From an uncultured Clostridia bacterium (lineage in GTDB: Bacteria; Bacillota; Clostridia; UMGS1810): a DNA stretch of 25,577 nt. Below, piece by piece: positions 13,482 to 21,808 of this stretch. The translations under genes were made by a program, and so were the position numbers. Within the stretch, counting starts at the first letter, position 1, and each line of letters begins with the position of its first letter. Below the pieces are notes generated by a model. It did not search any database. It saw only the letters and a list, made by a program, of their open reading frames with translations, and was not told the DNA's origin. The DNA is taken from assembly GCA_937959315.1 (NCBI GenBank), contig CALGRC010000005.1, positions 1-25,577 of the forward strand, in the 5' to 3' direction.

Positions 13482-15938
13482 TTATTTTACGACAATATTG
13501 ACAAGCTTGCCCTTGACAACAATGGTTTTTACAATTTGTTTCCCAGCAATTGCGGCAGCGATTGTCCCGTTTTCCACCGCCATTTTTTCTATCTCGGCAT
13601 CCGGCGCGCCGGATGGTACCATCATCCGGTGCTTGGGCTTGCCGTTGACCTGCACCAGCACCTCTATTTCATCCTTAACCAAAGCGGCGGTATCATAAGT
13701 AGGCCAGGCCTGGCTATGGACACTGCCACTGCCGCCTGCCATCTGCCATAGTTCCTCAGCCAAATGCGGCACAAAAGGCGAAAGCAGCAAAATAACCTTT
13801 TCAACGCTCTCGGACACCAGCGCATCGTTGCTGCCGGTATACGCATACAGGGCATTGACAAGCTCCATAACGGCGCTGATGGCGGTATTCAAATTAAACC
13901 GTACGCCAATGTCGTCGGTCGCCTTTTTAACAGTATTGTGCAAAACATACCGCAATTCCTTGTCCGCCGCAGAGAGGCCGTCTGACGCGCATACGGCGCC
14001 AGGCCTCAGCACCGCCCTTTTATCCTCTACCAGCCGGTATACGCGGTTTAAAAACCGGTAAGAACCTTCCACTGCCGTATCGCTCCACTCCAGGTCGCGC
14101 TCAGGCGGCGCGGCAAACAAAATAAACAGCCGCGCAGTATCCGCACCGTATTTTGCAATGATTTCTTCTGGGCTCACCACATTCCCCAGCGATTTGCTCA
14201 TTTTTGCGCCGTCTTTTAATACCATACCCTGCGTCAGCAAATTCTGAAACGGCTCATCGCAGGACAAGTATCCAAAATCATGCAACGCTTTGGTAAAGAA
14301 GCGCGCATACAGCAAATGCAAAATAGCATGCTCCACCCCGCCGATGTACTGATCCACGTTCATCCAATAGTCAGCCGCTTCCTTGGAAAAGGGCAGCGCG
14401 CTGTTTTTGGGGTCACAGTACCGCAAGAAATACCAGGATGAACACACAAAGGTATCCATGGTGTCAATTTCCCGGCGCGCAGGCTTGCCGCACTTGGGGC
14501 AAGTCACCTGATGGAAGGATTTGGAGGACGCCAGCGGCGACGTCCCCTGCCCGGTAAACGCGACGTCTTCGGGCAGCAGCACCGGCAAATCACTCTCCGG
14601 CACCGGTACCTCGCCGCAGTCGTCACAGTAGATGATCGGGATGGGCGCACCCCAGTACCGCTGCCTGGATATCAGCCAGTCGCGCAGCCGGAAATTCACC
14701 TTGCGCTCACCGATTTTCTGTTCTTCCAAATACGAAATAATCTTAGGCATCGCTTCCTTGTTGCTCATACCGTCAAACGGCCCGGAATGGATCATAATCC
14801 CTTCCGCTTCAAAGGCTTCGGTCAGCGCACTGCCGTCAATATTGCTGCCGTCAGGCGAAATCACTGCCTCGACGGGAAGGCCGTACTTGCGCGCAAAATC
14901 AAAATCGCGCTGGTCATGTGCCGGCACCGCCATCACAATCCCAGTCCCATAGTCCAGCAGTACATAATTTGCCAAATACAACGGCACTTTTTTGCCGTTT
15001 AACGGGTTCACTGCATACCGTCCGGTAAAAACGCCTTCCTTTTCCAAGTCGCTGCTCGCGCGGTCCATATCTTTCACATACTGCATACGGTCGATAAACG
15101 CCCGGCATTCCGCCTCAGTGCCACTGCCCGAAATGAGCGCATCCACCATGGGATGCTCGGGTGCAATCACCATAAACGATACGCCATAGAGCGTATCCGG
15201 CCGTGTGGTAAAAACGGTGAGCGTTTCGCCGCTGCCATCTAGCTTGAAATGCACCTGTGCGCCTGTGGATTTCCCAATCCAGTTAGCCTGCATGGTCTTA
15301 ACCTTTTCCGGCCAGCCGTCTAATTTGTCAATATCTGAAAGCAACCGGTCGGCATAATCGGTAATGCGGAAAAACCACTGCTCCAAATCCTTTTTCCCAA
15401 CTTCCGCTTTGCACCGTTCACATTTGCCGCCTACCACCTGTTCATTTGCCAGCACCGTTTGGCAGGACGGGCACCAGTTGACATAGGATTTTTTCTTATA
15501 GGCCAGCCCGTGCTTGTAAAGCTGCAAAAACATCCACTGGGTCCACTTGTAATAATCAGGATGGCAGGTGGCCACCTCACGGTCCCAGTCATAGCTGATG
15601 CCCAGGCTTTTGAGCTGTCTGCGCATATTGTCAATATTGGACCATGTCCAATCCTTTGGCGGCGTCCCATGCTTAATGGCTGCATTTTCTGCCGGCAGCC
15701 CAAAGGAATCCCAGCCCATGGGGTGCAGGACGTTAAAGCCATTCATCCGTTTAAACCGCGCCACTACGTCGCCGATGGAGTAGTTCCGCACATGCCCCAT
15801 ATGCAGGTTCCCCGACGGGTATGGGAACATCTCCAGCGCATAATACTTGGGCTTATCCGTTTGCTGCGTATGGAAAGCGTCTGTATCTTCCCATATTTTT
15901 TGCCACTTTTTTTCAATTGCCGCTGCATCATAGCTCAT
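13482..15938 (-). CDS. leuS: Leucyl-tRNA synthetase
   Basis: Class I aminoacyl-tRNA synthetase that charges tRNA-Leu; 818 residues, normal bacterial length. The HIGH motif is HMGH at 46-49 (FPYPSGNLHMGHVRNYS) and the KMSKS motif is at 579-583 (GAKMSKSLGNVV). A CPSCQ...CERC pair near 150-175 suggests the zinc-binding insertion, and TTRPDTLYG marks the CP1 editing domain, which hydrolyses mischarged tRNA. The C-terminal anticodon-binding and tail domains are present. ATG start overlaps the rsfS stop (ATGA), so it is translated as the last gene of the yhbY-nadD-yqeK-LCP-rsfS-leuS unit. Confidence 0.99.
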   Translation of the reverse strand: MSYDAAAIEKKWQKIWEDTDAFHTQQTDKPKYYALEMFPYPSGNLHMGHVRNYSIGDVVARFKRMNGFNVLHPMGWDSFGLPAENAAIKHGTPPKDWTWSNIDNMRRQLKSLGISYDWDREVATCHPDYYKWTQWMFLQLYKHGLAYKKKSYVNWCPSCQTVLANEQVVGGKCERCKAEVGKKDLEQWFFRITDYADRLLSDIDKLDGWPEKVKTMQANWIGKSTGAQVHFKLDGSGETLTVFTTRPDTLYGVSFMVIAPEHPMVDALISGSGTEAECRAFIDRMQYVKDMDRASSDLEKEGVFTGRYAVNPLNGKKVPLYLANYVLLDYGTGIVMAVPAHDQRDFDFARKYGLPVEAVISPDGSNIDGSALTEAFEAEGIMIHSGPFDGMSNKEAMPKIISYLEEQKIGERKVNFRLRDWLISRQRYWGAPIPIIYCDDCGEVPVPESDLPVLLPEDVAFTGQGTSPLASSKSFHQVTCPKCGKPARREIDTMDTFVCSSWYFLRYCDPKNSALPFSKEAADYWMNVDQYIGGVEHAILHLLYARFFTKALHDFGYLSCDEPFQNLLTQGMVLKDGAKMSKSLGNVVSPEEIIAKYGADTARLFILFAAPPERDLEWSDTAVEGSYRFLNRVYRLVEDKRAVLRPGAVCASDGLSAADKELRYVLHNTVKKATDDIGVRFNLNTAISAVMELVNALYAYTGSNDALVSESVEKVILLLSPFVPHLAEELWQMAGGSGSVHSQAWPTYDTAALVKDEIEVLVQVNGKPKHRMMVPSGAPDAEIEKMAVENGTIAAAIAGKQIVKTIVVKGKLVNIVVK

Positions 15939-16300
15939 TGTTCATCGTTCCCCTCTATCTGCTCAAAATTGACCTCCTGTGCATCCGACCACAGCCGTTC
16001 AATGGAATAAAATTCCCGTGACTCCGGATTAAAAATATGCACAATCACATCCCCATAGTCCAGCAATATCCAGTTTGCATTGTCTTTCCCTTCCCGCCCG
16101 CGCGGGTATATCCCAGCCTCTGACAGCTTATCTTCTAGTTCTTCCGCAATGGCGCTCATATGCGGATAGGATGTGCCCGAACATACAACAAAATAATCAG
16201 CCAGCGTTGTCAATGTCCCGATATACAGCACCTTGATGTCCATCGCTTTTTTCTTGTCCGCACATCCCACAATGGTTTCCATCAGTTCCTTTGCATCCAT
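15935..16300 (-). CDS. rsfS: Ribosomal silencing factor RsfS
   Basis: A 121-residue protein of the RsfS/Iojap family (YbeB, YqeL). It binds ribosomal protein L14 and blocks joining of the 30S and 50S subunits when nutrients are scarce. The family core is visible: DIKVLYIGTLTTLADYFVVCSGTS, HMSAIAEELEDKL, and WILLDYGDVIVHIFNPESREFYSIERLW. The start is ATG 16300 with AAAGGAG seven bases upstream; an open frame 32 codons longer has no ribosome binding site and would overlap the LCP gene. Its position between the LCP gene and leuS is the standard Firmicute arrangement. Confidence 0.97.
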   Translation of the reverse strand: MDAKELMETIVGCADKKKAMDIKVLYIGTLTTLADYFVVCSGTSYPHMSAIAEELEDKLSEAGIYPRGREGKDNANWILLDYGDVIVHIFNPESREFYSIERLWSDAQEVNFEQIEGNDEQ

Positions 16301-16313
16301 TTGTTTGCTCCTT

Positions 16314-17669
16314 TTATTCATCCTCATCACGCGCCGGCCCGGAAGATGCCTTGCCGCCTTCATCCGCCTCATCCGGCGCCATATCGTTGCCGACAATAAT
16401 GGTCACGTTGGTATTGTTGCCCTTATCGGGGTTGATTAAGAAGGTATCCATATCAATGGCCTGCGCAATGGCATCGCCGTTGCCGTTGTCCTTTTTGGCA
16501 ATCACCAGCGTTTCCGGATAAACCACACCATTGGTCTGGTTGACGGCCGAAACCTTATAGCCGTAGCTCTCTACTGCTTCCACAACAGCGTCAATATCTG
16601 CGCTGCCGTCAGAGCCATCCAATATATCCACCTTGACAAACCGGTTGAAAAATTGCTTTTTGGGCGCTTTTGCCAAATCCACCTCATGGCGCTGGCTGTC
16701 CTCGCCAATCAACTTATCGCGAATCTCCAGCTCACGGGCGCTGATTTCCTCCGCTTCCGGCGTGAAATACTGCTGCACCACCTGCGCGGTCTTTTCTTTA
16801 TCATGCACAAAATAGGACAGCTCATACCCGTATGGGCTCATCATATATTTCGGTTCGCCTTCCAATTGCATGATGTTGATGTTTTCCCTTCCAACCTTGA
16901 GTACCATGGGCGCATATTTCATCATTTCCGCCGTAGAAAAATTGGTTTTGACATTCTCGGTTGCAATGGAAATCAGTTTTGGGATTTTCAAAATATTCTG
17001 CATGCTGGTCACCTGGTCAATGGCAGCATAGATAAAACCGGTCTGCGCCTTGACGCGGTCGGTGTCCCCCATCGGATATCCAGTCCCGTCGTTGTTTTGC
17101 CGGAACCGCACAAACATCTCCGCTTTTTCCCCGTCCAGCGTTTGCAGGCCCTTATCCAAATGGATATGCAAATCCTGCACCGGGTCGTCATAATTCATAT
17201 TGATGGGAACGTCGTACTCCACGCCGCCAATCGCATCGATGATATCCCGGAAACCCTTAAAATCCACCATCACATAGCGGTCAACATTCACGCCGTCCAA
17301 AATATATTCCACCTGCTTAAACAGTTCCTGCTCCTTATTATACCCATAAGCCGAGTTGATTTTGCGGTCCACCTTGTTAATCTGCACATACGTATCCCGG
17401 GGGATTTGTATCATATTAATCTGGTTGGTCAGCAGGTTGTACTGTGCAAAAATCAGCACATCGGTGCGGTACCCGCCTTCGTCCACACCACACAGCAATG
17501 TATTGACATAAGCGGTTTCCATGCTGGAATCGTCCCCGCCCAAATTGGGAGAAGTCCCCATCCAGTCCTGAAACCACACCGCCGCAAAGGCGCCGCCCGC
17601 AATTAAGGCAAATACCAATGTAAAAATAACCGTCAGCCGGACATAGAGTTTTGTTTTCCTGTTTTTCAT
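16314..17669 (-). CDS. LytR-CpsA-Psr (LCP) family protein with LytR_C domain
   Basis: Membrane-anchored phosphotransferase family that attaches teichoic-acid or capsule-type polymers to peptidoglycan. About 451 residues: a short cytoplasmic tail with basic residues, one membrane segment (about 10-32), the LCP domain (about 55-220), and a C-terminal LytR_C domain (about 350-430). LCP landmarks are RTDVLIFAQ, IQIPRDTYV, KINSAYGY, GGVEYDVP, and FRQNNDGTGYPMGDTDR, whose Arg and Asp residues bind the pyrophosphate lipid and Mg2+. The last 15-20 residues are acidic and low in complexity. ATG 17669 is chosen because AGGTG is six bases before it; GTG 17678 and ATG 17675 are in frame and closer. It overlaps or abuts yqeK. 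Confidence 0.95.
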   Translation of the reverse strand: MKNRKTKLYVRLTVIFTLVFALIAGGAFAAVWFQDWMGTSPNLGGDDSSMETAYVNTLLCGVDEGGYRTDVLIFAQYNLLTNQINMIQIPRDTYVQINKVDRKINSAYGYNKEQELFKQVEYILDGVNVDRYVMVDFKGFRDIIDAIGGVEYDVPINMNYDDPVQDLHIHLDKGLQTLDGEKAEMFVRFRQNNDGTGYPMGDTDRVKAQTGFIYAAIDQVTSMQNILKIPKLISIATENVKTNFSTAEMMKYAPMVLKVGRENINIMQLEGEPKYMMSPYGYELSYFVHDKEKTAQVVQQYFTPEAEEISARELEIRDKLIGEDSQRHEVDLAKAPKKQFFNRFVKVDILDGSDGSADIDAVVEAVESYGYKVSAVNQTNGVVYPETLVIAKKDNGNGDAIAQAIDMDTFLINPDKGNNTNVTIIVGNDMAPDEADEGGKASSGPARDEDE

Positions 17670-17674
17670 CTTCA

Positions 17675-18241
17675 TCACCTGATTTTCCGTAAATAATAAT
17701 TGCGGGTATCCACCGTATTGGTATGTAACAGCGTCCCCTTAGACAACACCGATCGGATGGTCAAATCAATCTGTAACACCAGCGCACGGTCTAAATCGGT
17801 CTGTGCCAGCTCGCGCACCCGGTCCACCCCATCAAAGGCCCGGGACGGCTCAATGCCGTCGGCAATATATATGATTTTTGTCAGCAGCGGCATACCCGGC
17901 TTCCCTACCGTATGATAGTAAACCGCATCATAAATTTCCGGATCGTCCACACCAAAGGTATCCTGAAGCATAGCCGCTCCCAAAAACCCATGGATAAGCC
18001 CCGTCTGCTGCCGTGCCACATCGTCCAATACAATCCCATACTGGCTGCACTTATCCAGCATTTGTTCCACTGTGAAATTTTTGGCACAATCGTGCAGCAA
18101 ACCGGCAATTTTTGCCTTTTCCACATCCGCGCCGTATTGGCGCGCCATATGCTCAGCCGTTTCCATAACCAAAACCGAATGCCGGAACCGCTTTTCCAGC
18201 AGCATGCCCGACAGTTTTTCCCGCATTTGCATCAGTTCCAT
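17675..18241 (-). CDS. yqeK: YqeK: HD-domain Ap4A hydrolase
   Basis: HD-domain phosphohydrolase, 188 residues, of the YqeK group, known for symmetric hydrolysis of diadenosine tetraphosphate to two ADP using a metal ion. The ligands fit: His21 (FRHSVLV), His50-Asp51 (GLLHDCAKN), His84 (LIHGFLG), His110 (YYHTVGKPG), and Asp128 (YIADGIEPSR). The ATG start has GGGGG five bases upstream, and nadD ends 12 bases before it. Placement between nadD and the LCP gene is conserved in Firmicutes, where a link to NAD and nucleotide stress metabolism is assumed. Confidence 0.95.
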   Translation of the reverse strand: MELMQMREKLSGMLLEKRFRHSVLVMETAEHMARQYGADVEKAKIAGLLHDCAKNFTVEQMLDKCSQYGIVLDDVARQQTGLIHGFLGAAMLQDTFGVDDPEIYDAVYYHTVGKPGMPLLTKIIYIADGIEPSRAFDGVDRVRELAQTDLDRALVLQIDLTIRSVLSKGTLLHTNTVDTRNYYLRKIR

Positions 18242-18253
18242 GATGGCCCCCGT

Positions 18254-18832
18254 CTATCGGTATAATCTGTTTTTTTCAATATACTCTGCCACAGCCCCAG
18301 GCGTAAAATACCGTACGCTTTTGCCTTCGCGGGCACGCGCCCGCAGCATGGTTGACGAAATGCCAATGGGCGGCATATCCAAAAGCGCCACCTGGCAGCC
18401 CAAAGACCGCATATGCTGTGCATAGCCTTCTGCGTCCCCATAAGCGTCGCGGCGGAATGCTGCAAATTCACACATGGTTTTATAGGCGTCAAATTGGTAC
18501 CAGCCCGGCAAATCGCGCAGGGCGTCTGCCCCCACCAGCAAAACCGGCCTGCCCAGATTGGAAAAATGACGAACCATATCCACTGTGTAGCAGCGTTCTT
18601 GCTTAGTAACTTCATAATCGGATACATAAAACCGCCGGTTCCCGGCCACAGCTAAGCGCACCATTTCCAGCCGCTGGAATTTATCCGCCCCCATATCCTC
18701 TTTATGCGGCGGCGTACCATTTGGCACAAAATATACCCGTTCCAGTTCTAACTGCTCAGCCGCACACTGCGCCATTACCAAATGCCCCATATGAATGGGG
18801 TCAAATGTCCCGCCCATGATTGCAAACCGCAT
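18254..18832 (-). CDS. nadD: Nicotinate-nucleotide adenylyltransferase
   Basis: NadD joins nicotinate mononucleotide and ATP to make nicotinate adenine dinucleotide, in NAD synthesis. 192 residues. The nucleotidyl-transferase signature GGTFDPIHMGH is at 7-17, PNGTPPHK near 37-44, and the C-terminal ISSTMLR motif (usual form ISSTxIR) near 158. ATG start is two bases after the yhbY stop, so the two are coupled. The stop codon is TAG. The gene order yhbY-nadD-yqeK matches Bacillus. Confidence 0.97.
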   Translation of the reverse strand: MRFAIMGGTFDPIHMGHLVMAQCAAEQLELERVYFVPNGTPPHKEDMGADKFQRLEMVRLAVAGNRRFYVSDYEVTKQERCYTVDMVRHFSNLGRPVLLVGADALRDLPGWYQFDAYKTMCEFAAFRRDAYGDAEGYAQHMRSLGCQVALLDMPPIGISSTMLRARAREGKSVRYFTPGAVAEYIEKNRLYR

Positions 18833-18833
18833 A

Positions 18834-19127
18834 TCACTTCACCAGCTCGATGGCTTTATGGTCTTTCGATTCCCGGTACAATACAAATTTTCGGCCAATG
18901 ACCTGTACCTGCTCTGCCTTTAAAATTTCTGAACAACGCTCGCACAGCCGGCGCGCATCTTCCGGGCAGGTTTCCAGCACTGTGATTTTGATAATCTCCC
19001 GGTTGTTCAATGCGCCATCCATCTGCCGCAGCAATTCGTCATTCAAGCCTGCTTTGCCAATTTGATAAATGGGCGGAACCGTATTGGCCAGCCCGCGCAG
19101 CTGCGCCCGTTGCCTGCTGTTAATCAT
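18834..19127 (-). CDS. yhbY: YhbY-family RNA-binding protein (CRM domain)
   Basis: A 97-residue protein, one CRM domain, that binds pre-50S ribosomal particles. The fold landmarks are INSRQRAQLRGLAN, PPIYQIGKAGLND, ITVLETCPED and the IGRKFVLYRES strand at the end. ATG 19127 is chosen because GGGAG lies eight bases upstream and relatives start M-x2-x-KQR at this point; an ATG five codons earlier is in frame with a weaker site. It is first gene behind a perfect-consensus promoter and lies next to obgE, another ribosome-assembly factor. Confidence 0.93.
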   Translation of the reverse strand: MINSRQRAQLRGLANTVPPIYQIGKAGLNDELLRQMDGALNNREIIKITVLETCPEDARRLCERCSEILKAEQVQVIGRKFVLYRESKDHKAIELVK

Positions 19128-19184
19128 TCGCTTTGCTCCCATCTGGTTTAACCTACAAAATAAGACACAAAATTGCTAAATTCT

Positions 19185-19213
19185 ATTATATAAAGTTTTT
19201 TCCCATCTGTCAA
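19185..19213 (-). promoter_or_regulatory. Perfect-consensus sigma-A promoter for yhbY-nadD-yqeK-LCP-rsfS-leuS
   Basis: On the minus strand TTGACA (19208-19213), a 17-base spacer and TATAAT (19185-19190). The -35 starts only two bases after the obgE stop codon. The predicted leader is about 50 bases. This makes the downstream genes partly independent of obgE. Confidence 0.9.
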
Positions 19214-19215
19214 TG

Positions 19216-20493
19216 TTATGGCATAAAATCAAATTCCAGCTCGCAAAAACGTACCGTATCCCCTTCCTGCACCCCTTGTTTTTCCAACGCTTTGATAACA
19301 CCTTTTTTACGCAGGGCGCTTTGGAAATACTGCAGCGATTCGTAATCCTCAAAATTGGTAGACCGCATGAGCTGCCGCGCCCACGGGCCTTCCACCACAT
19401 AGACGCCATTTTCCACCGTCACAGTATACGGCGCTTGTTCGTCAAATGCAAAAACCGCTTCTTCTTCCGGCGATTCATGATACAGCTCCGGGATTGGGAT
19501 ACCGTCCAGCAAGCTGGCTGCATACCGGATAAGCTCAGGTACCCCCTGCTTGGTTGCCGCCGAAATGGGGAACAGCTCATACCCGCGCTTGGCAATTTCC
19601 GTACAAAACCGCATATACACGGCCTGGTCGGTGACAATATCTGTCTTATTTGCCACAACAATCTGCCGTTTTTCCGCCAATTTGGGATTGTATTGTTCAA
19701 GTTCCCTGTTGATTTTTTCAAAATCGTCCAATGGATCGCGCCCTTCCACGCCCGATACATCCACCACATGCAGCAGCAGCCTTGTCCGCTCCACATGCCT
19801 TAAAAAAGTGTGGCCCAAGCCAACACCCTCGCTCGCCCCTTCAATAATACCGGGAATGTCTGCCAGTACAAAGCTTTTGCCCTCCCCAGCGTCCACCACG
19901 CCCAAATTGGGCTCCAGCGTAGTAAAGTGGTAATTGGCAATTTTAGGGCGCGCGTCGCTCACCACAGATAACAGGGTTGATTTTCCAACATTTGGAAAAC
20001 CTATCAGCCCTACATCTGCCAGCAGCTTGAGCTCCAGCGTCAGCGCCCGCCGTTCCCCTTCGGTACCAGCCTTAGCAAAACGCGGGATTTGCCGGGTCGG
20101 GGTGGCAAAATGGCTGTTGCCCCAGCCGCCGCTGCCGCCTTTGGCCGCCACTATCCGCTGGCCCGGTATTTTTAAATCAGCCAGTACCCTGCCGCTTGCC
20201 GCATCCTTTACCACCGTGCCCACCGGCAACCGCACCACCAAATCGCGTCCATTTTTCCCGCTGCTGCGCGCCGCACGGCCATCCTCACCGTTGGGCGCCT
20301 TATATTTCTTTTTATACCGAAATTCCGTCAGCGTGCTCAGCGACTTATCCGCCTCAAAAATCACGGCGCCGCCGTTGCCGCCGTCACCGCCGTCCGGGCC
20401 GCCCGCCGCCACATATTTTTCCCTGTGAAACGAAACCAGCCCATTGCCGCCGTTGCCCGCTTCCACCTGTATGGTCGCCAAATCTGCAAGCAT
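19216..20493 (-). CDS. obgE: Obg family GTPase
   Basis: Essential GTPase involved in 50S ribosome assembly and stress signalling; 425 residues. The N-terminal glycine-rich Obg fold runs to about 155 (GGPDGGDGGNGGAVIFE; GSGGWGNSHFATPTRQ). The G domain has the P-loop GFPNVGKST at 165-173, FTTLEPNLG (switch I), DIPGIIEGASEGVGLG (switch II), NKTD and ISAAT. An OCT domain (about 350-425) ends the protein. ATG 20493 has GGAGGG four bases upstream; a TTG 21 bases earlier is in frame and rejected because the binding site would be internal. The 82-base gap upstream contains only a weak promoter-like element (TTTCAC/TATAAG). Confidence 0.97.
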   Translation of the reverse strand: MLADLATIQVEAGNGGNGLVSFHREKYVAAGGPDGGDGGNGGAVIFEADKSLSTLTEFRYKKKYKAPNGEDGRAARSSGKNGRDLVVRLPVGTVVKDAASGRVLADLKIPGQRIVAAKGGSGGWGNSHFATPTRQIPRFAKAGTEGERRALTLELKLLADVGLIGFPNVGKSTLLSVVSDARPKIANYHFTTLEPNLGVVDAGEGKSFVLADIPGIIEGASEGVGLGHTFLRHVERTRLLLHVVDVSGVEGRDPLDDFEKINRELEQYNPKLAEKRQIVVANKTDIVTDQAVYMRFCTEIAKRGYELFPISAATKQGVPELIRYAASLLDGIPIPELYHESPEEEAVFAFDEQAPYTVTVENGVYVVEGPWARQLMRSTNFEDYESLQYFQSALRKKGVIKALEKQGVQEGDTVRFCELEFDFMP

Positions 20494-20575
20494 GTTTCCC
20501 TCCGCCTTTTCCAAATAAAATCCTTATATAGTATCAACCAAAACTGTGAAAAAAAGATTGACAAATATCGCTAAA

Positions 20576-21115
20576 TCAAGGTGATTGGATGATTGCTTTA
20601 TAAATGGTATCCAAACCAGAAATATCCACAAAATCAACTTCCCGGCCATATGTATCAACAATCCCGCGGGCATCTGCACTCATCTGCTCCCGCGGCGTCC
20701 GCCGCACCATGCGGTAAAACAGCCACATCATCAACCGGTGCACAGGCTTGAGCCCCCGGTATGCAATGCCGCCCCGCAAATGGTACAATACTGCACTGTC
20801 AAAAAGCTGCGGCGGCAGCTGCCGCTTTACCGCATCGCGTATAGCCGCGGCATTGGCGGGATTTTGAGGGTCAGACAGCCCAACGGTCACAACCACCAGC
20901 TTTTTGCCAGTTCCGGCAGGCAGCCGGCTAGCTGTTTTCGGCAGCCCCCGCACCCTGCCGGCATACAGCCCGCCTATATATACGATGGCATCACAAGCTG
21001 AAAGGTCACCAGCCTCCTGATAAGGGACTGCCGTTTCCCCCAACCGCTCTGCAAGCGCCTGCGCATACCGTTTTGCATTGCCGTAGCAACTGCCGTACAC
21101 AACAGCAATGTGCAT
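20576..21115 (-). CDS. Flavodoxin-domain protein (HemG-like)
   Basis: A 179-residue flavodoxin-fold protein. The FMN phosphate loop is YGSCYGNAKRYAQALAERL, starting near residue 7. It has AIVYIGGLYAGRVRGLPK, VVVTVGLSDPQNPAN, and a C-terminal extension with MMWLFYRMVRRTPREQMSADAR, resembling the menaquinone-dependent protoporphyrinogen IX dehydrogenase HemG and the flavodoxin_5 group. Role likely in electron transfer; partner unknown. It lies between rpmA and obgE, where relatives usually have no gene. Only 30 bases separate it from the rpmA terminator and no promoter is evident, so it may depend on read-through. The ATG follows GGGGGTGAGGG. Confidence 0.85.
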   Translation of the reverse strand: MHIAVVYGSCYGNAKRYAQALAERLGETAVPYQEAGDLSACDAIVYIGGLYAGRVRGLPKTASRLPAGTGKKLVVVTVGLSDPQNPANAAAIRDAVKRQLPPQLFDSAVLYHLRGGIAYRGLKPVHRLMMWLFYRMVRRTPREQMSADARGIVDTYGREVDFVDISGLDTIYKAIIQSP

Positions 21116-21146
21116 TTTCCCTCACCCCCTTCCATCGCCTGAAAGA

Positions 21147-21177
21147 AACAAAAAATCCCGGAAAAATCCGGGATTTT
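21147..21177 (-). terminator. Rho-independent terminator after rpmA
   Basis: On the minus strand AAAATCCCGG-ATTTTT-CCGGGATTTT (21152-21177) is followed by a further TTGTTTC. The 10-bp stem begins about 12 bases after the rpmA stop. Confidence 0.9.
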
Positions 21178-21188
21178 GAAAATACCAT

Positions 21189-21473
21189 TTATTGCGCAAT
21201 CTCATAGACGCTGACCTGTTTTTTGTCGCGTCCCAGGCGCTCAAATTTGACCTTGCCATTTGCCACGGCAAACAGCGTATCGTCGCTGCCTTTTTTAACG
21301 TTGTGGCCCGGATGGATTTTCGTGCCGCGCTGACGGACCAGAATATTCCCGGCCATCACGTGCGCGCCGTCGCCCTTTTTCACACCGAGACGCTTGGATT
21401 CGCTGTCCCGGCCGTTCTTGGTAGAGCCCATCCCCTTTTTATGTGCAAATACCTGTAAATTCAATTGGAACAT
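21189..21473 (-). CDS. rpmA: 50S ribosomal protein L27 (with Prp-cleaved N-terminal extension)
   Basis: L27 reaches the peptidyl-transferase centre and helps place tRNA. 94 residues. The N-terminal MFQLNLQVFAHKKGMGSTKNG carries the Firmicute extension with the conserved LNLQxFAHKKG site; Prp protease cuts after Phe, which exposes the mature Ala-His N-terminus. The rest (GRDSESKRLGVKKGDGAHVMAGNILVRQRG, HPGHNVKKG) is standard. ATG start closely follows the prp gene, which ends three bases upstream. The extension is expected wherever the processing protease is present, and it is encoded directly beside. Confidence 0.98.
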   Translation of the reverse strand: MFQLNLQVFAHKKGMGSTKNGRDSESKRLGVKKGDGAHVMAGNILVRQRGTKIHPGHNVKKGSDDTLFAVANGKVKFERLGRDKKQVSVYEIAQ

Positions 21474-21476
21474 TTC

Positions 21477-21806
21477 TTACACCTCCGATTCTACCACGCG
21501 GACATTGCCGCTGTATTGCCCGGCCAGCTCCTGTAAAAACAGATAGAGCGTACCGAGCAGAAGCTGTGTTTTGGCCTTTGCAGCGCCGTCTAGCCCCTGC
21601 GGCAGGACAAAATAAAGATATCCATCCTCCATTTGATAGCCAAACGTCACGCCGGCCAGTTTTTCCATCCCATTGCAAATGGCAAACGCAACGGAAGAAA
21701 TTGCCGCGCATACCAAGTCATCCCCCTGCTGGGCATACTCTGCATGGCCGTCCAATTCCATACCGCAAATATCGCCGCCTTTGCGCATAACCGTAACTGT
21801 AACCAT
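21477..21806 (-). CDS. prp: Ribosomal-processing cysteine protease Prp
   Basis: A 109-residue cysteine protease that removes the N-terminal extension of L27. Catalytic His21 is in LDGHAEYAQQGDD and Cys33 in LVCAAISSVAFAI; both motifs match the family. The small size and position between rplU and rpmA are diagnostic. The start overlaps the end region of rplU, which stops two bases away (21809), so translation is coupled. Confidence 0.96.
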   Translation of the reverse strand: MVTVTVMRKGGDICGMELDGHAEYAQQGDDLVCAAISSVAFAICNGMEKLAGVTFGYQMEDGYLYFVLPQGLDGAAKAKTQLLLGTLYLFLQELAGQYSGNVRVVESEV

Positions 21807-21808
21807 TT

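Noticed and set aside
16653..17606. Plus-strand open frame of 317 codons
   Set aside because: It is the antisense shadow of the LCP gene and is rich in His and Gln with no recognisable motif.
20563..20569. TTGACA on the plus strand near 20563
   Set aside because: No -10 lies at a suitable distance and no plus-strand gene follows.
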